Source: Actinocrinis sp035653575 (GTDB taxonomy: Bacteria > Actinomycetota > Actinomycetes > Streptomycetales > Catenulisporaceae). Taken from it: DNA of 64,000 nt. Both the position numbers and the translations under genes were made by a program. Below are positions 58,873 to 64,000 of this stretch, one piece after another; within the stretch, counting starts at the first letter, position 1, and each line of letters opens with the position of its first letter. The stretch is taken from assembly GCF_035653575.1 (NCBI RefSeq), contig NZ_DASRBQ010000170.1, forward strand, positions 10,123 through 74,122, given 5' to 3'. A model generated the notes under the pieces. The model ran no database searches and was not told the DNA's origin. It saw nothing but the letters and a program-made list of their open reading frames with translations.

Positions 58873-59697
58873 ATGCGTACACATTGGGACACAGACGCGC
58901 AGGCCAACGCGTTCACGCGGGGACTTTTCGACGGCCTGCCGGAGAAGTACGACCTGCTCGCCGAGGTGCTTTCGTTCGGCCAGAACCGGCGCTGGCGGCA
59001 CGCGATGGTCGACGCCGCGCTGCGGCTGAGCCCCGATGCGCACCGCGTGCTCGACGTCGCGACCGGAACCGCCGGGGTCGCGCTGGCCTGGAGCCGCCGG
59101 ACGCCGGCGGACGTGATCGGCGTCGACCTGACCGAGGAGATGGTGCGCGTCGGCCGGGACCGCGTCGCGCGCCACAACGCCGAGGGACAGATCCGGCTCG
59201 TGGTCGGGCGCGCGGAGCAGCTGCCGTTCCCGGACGCCTCCTTCGACGCCCTGACCTTCACCTACTTGCTGCGATACGTGACCGATCCGGCCGCGACGCT
59301 GCGCGAGCTGGCCCGGGTCGTGCGCCCCGGCGGAGCGATCGCGAGCCTCGAGTTCGCCGTTCCGAGCAAGCCGGTGTGGCACATCGCCTGGCGCGGATAC
59401 ACGCGCGCGGTGCTCCCGGCGGCCGGATTCGCCACCGGCGGGCGCGAGTGGGCGCAGGTCGGCCGGTTCCTCGGCCCCTCGATCACCGAGCACTACCAGC
59501 GTCATCCGGTCGAGCAGACCGTCGCGCACTGGCGCGAAGCAGGCATCGAAGACGTCGGGGTGCGCACGATGAGTCTCGGCGGCGGAGTGGTCATGTGGGG
59601 CAGAAAGGCACGCAGCGCTCAGGGCGCCCCGGATGCCACCGCAGCGCCCGAGGCCGCGGCCACGCTCGCCGCAGAGCCAGAATCGAACGGCGCCTGA
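58873..59697 (+). CDS. UbiE/MenG-type C-methyltransferase
   Basis: 274 residues. Class I SAM-dependent fold with motif I VLDVATGTAGVALAW, motif II IGVDLTEEMV, and the UbiE signature region DALTFTYLLRYVTDPAATLREL. It resembles demethylmenaquinone methyltransferase but is longer, with LEFAVPSKPVWHIAWRGYTRAVLP in the C-terminal part and an Ala/Glu-rich tail. ATG 58873 has AGGAGG at 4 bases. The next gene starts one base after the stop, and a polyprenyl synthase gene lies close by, which suggests work on a prenylated quinone or other isoprenoid rather than assuming standard MenG. Confidence 0.85.
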   Translation: MRTHWDTDAQANAFTRGLFDGLPEKYDLLAEVLSFGQNRRWRHAMVDAALRLSPDAHRVLDVATGTAGVALAWSRRTPADVIGVDLTEEMVRVGRDRVARHNAEGQIRLVVGRAEQLPFPDASFDALTFTYLLRYVTDPAATLRELARVVRPGGAIASLEFAVPSKPVWHIAWRGYTRAVLPAAGFATGGREWAQVGRFLGPSITEHYQRHPVEQTVAHWREAGIEDVGVRTMSLGGGVVMWGRKARSAQGAPDATAAPEAAATLAAEPESNGA

Positions 59698-59698
59698 C

Positions 59699-60454
59699 AT
59701 GGCCGAAGCCGATTCGCTCTCGCCCGCCTTCTACGCGCGGCGTGGTGGCGCGCGCTGGGACTGGTGGACGGTGCTGCATCCGCCGTACACGCTGTGGCAC
59801 CTTTCCTATGCCGCGATCGGCGCCGCGCTCGCACCGCACCTCGACTGGTTGATTCTCGGCGCGACACTGGTCGCGTTCACGCTCGCCGTGGGTATCGCGG
59901 CGCACGCTCTCGACGAGTGGAACGGCCGGCCGCTGCGCACCGGCATCAGCGACAGAGCTCTGTGGTCGGCGGCGATCGTGTCGCTCGCGGCCGCGGCGGC
60001 GCTCGGGATCGCGGTGCTGCCGCGTACCGGACTGGTGTTGATCCCGTTCGTGGTGGTCGGGGTCGTTCTCGTACTCGGATACAACCTCGAACTCTTCGGC
60101 GGCGCGCTGCACACAGACCTCGGATTCGCCCTCGCGTGGGGGGCGTTCCCCGCGGCAGTCGGCTACGTCGCGCAGGCGCCCGCGTTCAATTCGCCGCGCT
60201 CTCTCGGCGCTGTCGTCGCCGTTATCGCCGCGACGGCTCTCTCTGCGGCGCAGCGGCGCCTGAGCACGCCCGCGCGCATGCTGCGCCGACGAGCGGTGAA
60301 CGTGACCGGTGTCGTCGAACTCGCCGATGGCTCCACGATGCCACTCGACAAGGCGGCGTTGCTTAACCCACTCGACGGCGCTCTCAAGCTGCTGTCTTAC
60401 GCGGTGCCCGCCATCGCCATCGCCGTCCTGCTCTCCCGAGTCCCGCACTGGTAG
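59699..60454 (+). CDS. Multi-pass membrane protein, possibly UbiA-like prenyltransferase relative
   Basis: 251 residues with about seven hydrophobic segments (LHPPYTLWHLSYAAIGAALAP, WLILGATLVAFTLAVGIAAHA, IVSLAAAAALGIAVLP, TGLVLIPFVVVGVVLVLGYNL). AHALDEWNGRPL sits where UbiA enzymes carry the first Asp-rich motif, and YNLELFGGALHTDLGFALAWGAFP resembles the second half. The canonical NDxxDxxxD is not present, so catalytic ability is doubtful. ATG 59699 begins one base after the methyltransferase stop, implying tight coupling. The function is inferred only from fold and neighbours. Confidence 0.62.
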   Translation: MAEADSLSPAFYARRGGARWDWWTVLHPPYTLWHLSYAAIGAALAPHLDWLILGATLVAFTLAVGIAAHALDEWNGRPLRTGISDRALWSAAIVSLAAAAALGIAVLPRTGLVLIPFVVVGVVLVLGYNLELFGGALHTDLGFALAWGAFPAAVGYVAQAPAFNSPRSLGAVVAVIAATALSAAQRRLSTPARMLRRRAVNVTGVVELADGSTMPLDKAALLNPLDGALKLLSYAVPAIAIAVLLSRVPHW

Positions 60455-60471
60455 CGCCGTCTGCTCGCCGC

Positions 60472-61578
60472 TCACCCCTCCGTGACCACCGCCACCAGCC
60501 CCACCAACGACTCCCGCACCCCCGCATCCACGTGGACACCGGAACTGAGTGCCTCAACCGCCTGCTTTCCCAGCCCTTTGATACGTTCTTCCACCGCCTG
60601 GCGCGCTCCCGCCTCCTCCATCAGCATGCGGATCTCGTCGACGGCCGACTGTGACCCGCTTCCGACGAGTAGCCGCAGCCGTCGCCGCCCTGCTGAGTCC
60701 AACCGCTGATACGCCTCCGCGAGCAGCACGGTGCACTTTCCGTCCCGTAGATCATCGCCCGACGGCTTTCCGGTGTCGGCCGGGTCGGCGAAGGCGCCGA
60801 GCAGATCGTCGCGCAGTTGGAACGCCAGGCCCAAGGCCAGGCCGTAGGCCTCATACGCCGCCAGCAGGTCCGCGCCCGCGCCGGCCAGCGTTCCGCCGAA
60901 CCGCAGCGGACCGGTGGTCGTGCACGCGGCGGTCTTGGCGCGCGCCACGGTCAGCGCGTCGTCGAGCTCGAACCAGCCGCTCGCCTGCGCGACCAAATCA
61001 AGGTACTGGCCGCGGATGGTCTCGGCGCGCATCGCGTCGTACACGGGCCGGCCGCGCTCGACCGCGGCGGCCGGCAGCCCGCTCTCCCGCAGCAGCCGGT
61101 CGGCCCAGACCAGGCAGAGGTCGCCGGCCGCGATCGCCGCGCCGACGCCGAACTGCCCGGCTTCGCCGCGCCAGCCGGCCCCGGCATGCCGCGCGGCGAA
61201 AGCCCGGTGCACGGTGGCACCGCCGCGGCGAGTCTCGGATTCATCCATCACGTCGTCGTGTATCAGGGCGCAGGCATGCAGCAGTTCCAGCGACGCGCCG
61301 CCGCGCACGATCGCGTCGTCGACCGCCAGGCCGGTTCCGGCCCAGCCGAGCACGCAGAGGGCCGCGCGCAGTCGCTTGCCGCCGCGCGTGATCAGGTCGG
61401 CGATGCCCGAAACGAACTCCTCGTCCGCGAGCTGCCGATGTCCGTCCCGCGCCTCGCTCGCCCACCCGCCCGGACCTCGCGTCCGCGCTTCGCCGGGCGG
61501 CACTTCACCGAGCCGCGCATCGAGGAAATCCGCCAGCACGCCGTCCACGCGCGAACGCAGCGGCTCCAGTTCGCGCAT
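60472..61578 (-). CDS. Polyprenyl diphosphate synthase (trans-isoprenyl type)
   Basis: 368 residues. It condenses isopentenyl diphosphate with allylic diphosphates. First Asp-rich motif LIHDDVMDESETRRG (DDxxD) and second FQLRDDLLGAFAD are intact, with ITRGGKRLRAAL (IPP-binding) and GKPSGDDLRDGKCTVLL near the C-terminus. Size and motifs fit a geranylgeranyl-type enzyme. ATG 61578 has GGGAGG at 6 bases. It is convergent with the UbiA-like gene across 17 bases, with no hairpin between them, and divergent from the GH9 gene. Confidence 0.9.
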   Translation of the reverse strand: MRELEPLRSRVDGVLADFLDARLGEVPPGEARTRGPGGWASEARDGHRQLADEEFVSGIADLITRGGKRLRAALCVLGWAGTGLAVDDAIVRGGASLELLHACALIHDDVMDESETRRGGATVHRAFAARHAGAGWRGEAGQFGVGAAIAAGDLCLVWADRLLRESGLPAAAVERGRPVYDAMRAETIRGQYLDLVAQASGWFELDDALTVARAKTAACTTTGPLRFGGTLAGAGADLLAAYEAYGLALGLAFQLRDDLLGAFADPADTGKPSGDDLRDGKCTVLLAEAYQRLDSAGRRRLRLLVGSGSQSAVDEIRMLMEEAGARQAVEERIKGLGKQAVEALSSGVHVDAGVRESLVGLVAVVTEG

Positions 61579-61751
61579 GTCCGACCTCCCAGTTCGCCGC
61601 TTCGGGATACCCGGCGGCTGCGGCCTCATCCCTACCCCTCCCCCGCGCGCCCGCATCCTCTACACGATCTGCCTCATCACGCTGTTCAATTCCTTTCCTT
61701 CCACGCCAGTGCGTTGACCGGTGCTCCGGACGGCGCTACGGTGCGCCTCTA

Positions 61752-61766
61752 GTAAAGGAGATTTAC
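61752..61766 (+). promoter_or_regulatory. Inverted repeat upstream of the GH9 gene
   Basis: GTAAA-GGAGA-TTTAC has 5-bp perfect arms and ends 17 bases before GTG 61784. It is not the CebR-type TGGGAGCGCTCCCA box. Possible operator, within the 205-base gap 61579-61783. Confidence 0.35.
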
Positions 61767-61783
61767 CAGTCAAGGGAGACGCC

Positions 61784-63778
61784 GTGCCGATCCGCCGCAA
61801 GCCGCACCGCCATCCACGCCCTCGCTCCCGCACTCCTTCGCGCTCGACGCGCCTCGCAGCGGTGGCCACCACGGCCGCCGTCGCCGCCTCGCTGAGCCTC
61901 GTTGGCCAAGGCAGCGCGCACGCCGCCGCGGCGAGCCAGATCCGCATCGACCAGATCGGCTACCTGCCCACCGAGGTGAAGGTCGGCTATCTGATGACCG
62001 GCGCGGCCGTATCAGGGGCCAGATTCTCCGTGGTCGACTCCGCCGGCCGGAGCGTTCTGAGCGGCAACGTCGGATCGACCAGCCGAGGCAAGTGGAACAG
62101 CGCTTACCCCGACGTGTATCCGATCACGTTCACCGCGCTCACCAAACCGGGCCGCTACCACCTGGTCGTGAGCGGAGCGGCGAGCGCCAGTTCCCCGGCC
62201 TTCGCCATCACCACGGCGGCATCGATGTACAGCAAGCTGGTGGCGGACGGGGTGACCTTCTACCAGGTGCAGCGCGACGGCTCGGACGTGATCAGCGGAG
62301 CGCTGCACCGTCAGCCCTCGCACCTCAACGACCGGAACGCGGCAGTGTACAAGTGGCCGCACTTCGCCTCCGGCGGCTCCGACACCATCACCGACGGCGA
62401 TCTGACCAAGGCCGGCGGCAGCCACGACGTGTCAGGGGGCTGGTTCGACGCGGGCGACTTCCTGAAGTTCACGCACACCGCCGCCTATGGTGACGCCGTC
62501 CTGTTCGCCTCGGAGCGCGCTCTCGGCGCGTCCGCGCCGACGAGCCTCGACGCCGAGGCGCACTACGGCGAGGCCTGGCTGAGCAAGATGTGGGATCAGT
62601 CCACGAAGACGCTCTATCTCCAGGTCGGCATCGGCTCCGGCAACTCCGCGGGCACCTTCACCGGCGACCACGACCTGTGGCGGCTTCCGCAGGCCGACGA
62701 CGGCGACACCGCCGCCGCGGATCGGTACTCCGCAGCGCACCGCCCGACCTTCACCGCGGCCGCCCCAGGCGCGAAGATCAGCCCCAACCTGGCCGGTCGC
62801 GTATCGGCCGCCTTCGCACTGGCGGCACAGGTCGACGCGGCCCGCGACCCGTCCCGCGCGGCCGCCGAGTATCAGGCCGCTACCTCGCTCTACGCGCAGG
62901 CGAACACCGCCAGCCCGCCGAACCCGCTGGTGACCGCGCTGCCGAACGCGTACTACCCCGAGAGCAGCTGGCACGACGACATGGAGTTCGGCGCCGCCGA
63001 GATCGCGCTCGCGGCCCACGCGCTCGGCCACGACGCGAACGCCAAGCCCTACCTCGCCGACGCGGCGACGTGGGCCAAGGACTACCTCAGCGCGGACACC
63101 GGCGACACGTTCAACCTCTACGACACCAGCGCCCTCGCGCACGCCGACCTGATCAAGGCTATGGCTGCCGCGGGCGACCCGAGCGGATCAGGGCTCGCAG
63201 TCGGCAGGAGCGCGCTGGTCGCGGACCTCAAGCGGCAGCTGCAAACCGCGGCCTCCCGGGCATCATCAGACGTCTTCCACGCCGGCGGGGTCTACTCGGA
63301 CTTCGACGTCGACTCGCACACCTTCGGCCTGCTGGCCACCGAGGCGCTCTACCGGCAGGCCACCGGCGACCGCAGCTTCGCTGGCTTCGCCACCGAGCAG
63401 CGCGACTGGCTGTTCGGCGCTAACGCGTGGGGCACCGGCTTCATGGTCGGCGAGGGCGACCTCTTCCCGCGCTGCATGCAACACCAGGTGGCGAACCTCA
63501 GCGGCAGCACCGACGGCAAGGGCCCGCTCGCGGTCGGCGCCGTCGTGAACGGGCCGAATGGGGCCGATCAGTTCACCGGCGGCCTGGGAGATCTGCAGAG
63601 CGGGATGACCGCCTGCCCGGCGAACCAGAACAGTGACCCGTTCGCCGCGTTCACCGGTCACGGCAGCCGGTTCGTCGACGACGTCAGGAGCTGGCAGACG
63701 GACGAACCGGCCCTCGACATGACCGGCAGCGCCATCATCGCGGCCGCGCTGCAGGAGTCGGCCGCCGCCGCGCGCTGA
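61784..63778 (+). CDS. Secreted glycoside hydrolase family 9 endoglucanase
   Basis: 664 residues. Signal peptide (LAAVATTAAVAASLSLVGQGSAHAA), N-terminal Ig-like cellulase domain (IRIDQIGYLPTEVKVGYLMT, about 55-140) and a GH9 (alpha/alpha)6 barrel. The catalytic Asp region is GGWFDAGDFLKF (about 219-230), the C-terminal acid Glu is in TDEPALDMTGS (near 641), and NQNSDPFAAFTGHGSRFVDD supports it. There is no carbohydrate-binding module. It hydrolyses cellulose or related beta-1,4-glucans outside the cell. GTG 61784 has GGGAG at 5-6 bases; the frame is open from 61721 but without a signal-peptide start. Monocistronic, with a terminator 21 bases after the stop. Confidence 0.9.
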   Translation: MPIRRKPHRHPRPRSRTPSRSTRLAAVATTAAVAASLSLVGQGSAHAAAASQIRIDQIGYLPTEVKVGYLMTGAAVSGARFSVVDSAGRSVLSGNVGSTSRGKWNSAYPDVYPITFTALTKPGRYHLVVSGAASASSPAFAITTAASMYSKLVADGVTFYQVQRDGSDVISGALHRQPSHLNDRNAAVYKWPHFASGGSDTITDGDLTKAGGSHDVSGGWFDAGDFLKFTHTAAYGDAVLFASERALGASAPTSLDAEAHYGEAWLSKMWDQSTKTLYLQVGIGSGNSAGTFTGDHDLWRLPQADDGDTAAADRYSAAHRPTFTAAAPGAKISPNLAGRVSAAFALAAQVDAARDPSRAAAEYQAATSLYAQANTASPPNPLVTALPNAYYPESSWHDDMEFGAAEIALAAHALGHDANAKPYLADAATWAKDYLSADTGDTFNLYDTSALAHADLIKAMAAAGDPSGSGLAVGRSALVADLKRQLQTAASRASSDVFHAGGVYSDFDVDSHTFGLLATEALYRQATGDRSFAGFATEQRDWLFGANAWGTGFMVGEGDLFPRCMQHQVANLSGSTDGKGPLAVGAVVNGPNGADQFTGGLGDLQSGMTACPANQNSDPFAAFTGHGSRFVDDVRSWQTDEPALDMTGSAIIAAALQESAAAAR

Positions 63779-63798
63779 CTACCCCGCTCGACGCGAGG

Positions 63799-63827
63799 AC
63801 GGGGCGTGCCTGAACCGCACGCCCCGT
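63799..63827 (+). terminator. Terminator hairpin after the GH9 gene
   Basis: ACGGGGCGTGC (63799-63809) and GCACGCCCCGT (63817-63827) pair perfectly over 11 bp around CTGAACC. Confidence 0.85.
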
Positions 63828-63873
63828 TCGGGCGGACCTCGTTGATCGGTGGATTCGGCCCCGGAAACGGGGC

Positions 63874-63912
63874 GGTCCCCGGCATCACGGGGGGGATGCG
63901 ATGCCGGGGACC
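63874..63912. other. Second inverted repeat in the terminal intergenic region
   Basis: GGTCCCCGGCATC (63874-63886) and GATGCCGGGGACC (63900-63912) form a perfect 13-bp stem with a G-rich 13-base loop. It may be a further terminator or a leader structure of a gene beyond the edge. No ORF covers the 222 bases 63779-64000. Confidence 0.6.
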
Positions 63913-63947
63913 CTTCCGGCGGGAACGAATCCACACGCCGGGTGATG

Positions 63948-63973
63948 GATCAGACGGGGTGGGGTGTCTGATC
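63948..63973. other. Third inverted repeat near the window end
   Basis: GATCAGAC (63948-63955) and GTCTGATC (63966-63973) form a perfect 8-bp stem around GGGGTGGGGT. It is close to the edge; its role cannot be judged without the next gene. Confidence 0.5.
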
Positions 63974-64000
63974 ATGAGCTAGTGTGTCAGCTTCGCCCGG

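Noticed and set aside
58873..59697. Assigning menG
   Set aside because: Similarity to UbiE/MenG is general, the protein is longer, and the neighbours suggest another isoprenoid pathway as an alternative.
1..64000. tRNA, rRNA, integrase, transposase, prophage or replication origin
   Set aside because: No cloverleaf-like, rRNA-like, recombinase-like or DnaA-box-cluster sequence was recognised by eye; a tRNAscan-SE and Infernal run would settle the RNA part.

Overview
The window is about 70% G+C. It shows GTG/TTG starts, many 1-4 base ATGA/GTGA gene overlaps, an AfsR/SARP-type regulator, a WhiJ/BldB-type gene trio (XRE-DUF5753, DUF397, RsbW-like ATPase) and a secreted glycoside hydrolase repertoire. 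Together these point to a chromosome segment of a filamentous actinobacterium. A Catenulisporales or streptomycete-like soil organism is my inference; no rRNA, tRNA, IS element, prophage or CRISPR array was seen to narrow it.

Layout. 1-3745: beta-ketoadipate genes pcaH (cut by the window edge), pcaJ and pcaI, divergent from a double-domain IclR regulator, with a three-half-site operator candidate between them. 3786-7178: AfsR-like SARP-NB-ARC-TPR regulator. 7349-11390: GNAT, TfoX-like, YihY/BrkB and an ArsR/SRPBCC pair. 11551-11710: tandem array of hairpin-forming repeats. 11811-14816: secreted penicillin-acylase family Ntn hydrolase, preceded at 15125-15247 by a 16-bp minisatellite. 15283-17171: WhiJ-type cluster. 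17360-19771: operon of an unrecognised Gly/Ala/Gln-rich protein, an ECF sigma factor and a zinc-finger anti-sigma factor. 20969-27452: cell-surface island with an anchored Ig-like protein, an Asn/Thr/Ala-rich secreted protein, a secreted beta-propeller-like protein and a transmembrane Ser/Thr kinase without PASTA domains. 27544-38908: lipase, NDH-2, DrrAB-like ABC exporter, MHYT sensor, EamA transporter, PPOX-fold oxidoreductase and P-type ATPase. 39100-42389: GH30-ricin hydrolase behind a ROK regulator. 42648-51851: epimerase with a Cys/His insertion, an OmpR two-component system, and two fused enzymes (GT-C plus GT2; DUF2064 plus methyltransferase). 51869-58799: FAD reductase, DesK/LuxR two-component system with a DUF4097 membrane protein, and several membrane or secreted proteins. 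58873-61578: MenG-like methyltransferase, possible UbiA-like membrane protein and convergent polyprenyl synthase. 61784-63778: GH9 cellulase followed by three inverted repeats.

How it works together. Much of the window deals with plant polymer and aromatic use (pca, GH30, GH9, lipase), envelope and surface construction, and signalling. A recurring peculiarity is short tandem repeats (15-24 bp) expanded in frame inside otherwise normal genes (IclR, TfoX-like, lipase, P-type ATPase) and in two intergenic arrays. The most original points are the hairpin repeat array, the 16-bp array, the surface island, the double enzyme fusion in the glycosylation locus and the methyltransferase/UbiA-like/prenyl synthase group.
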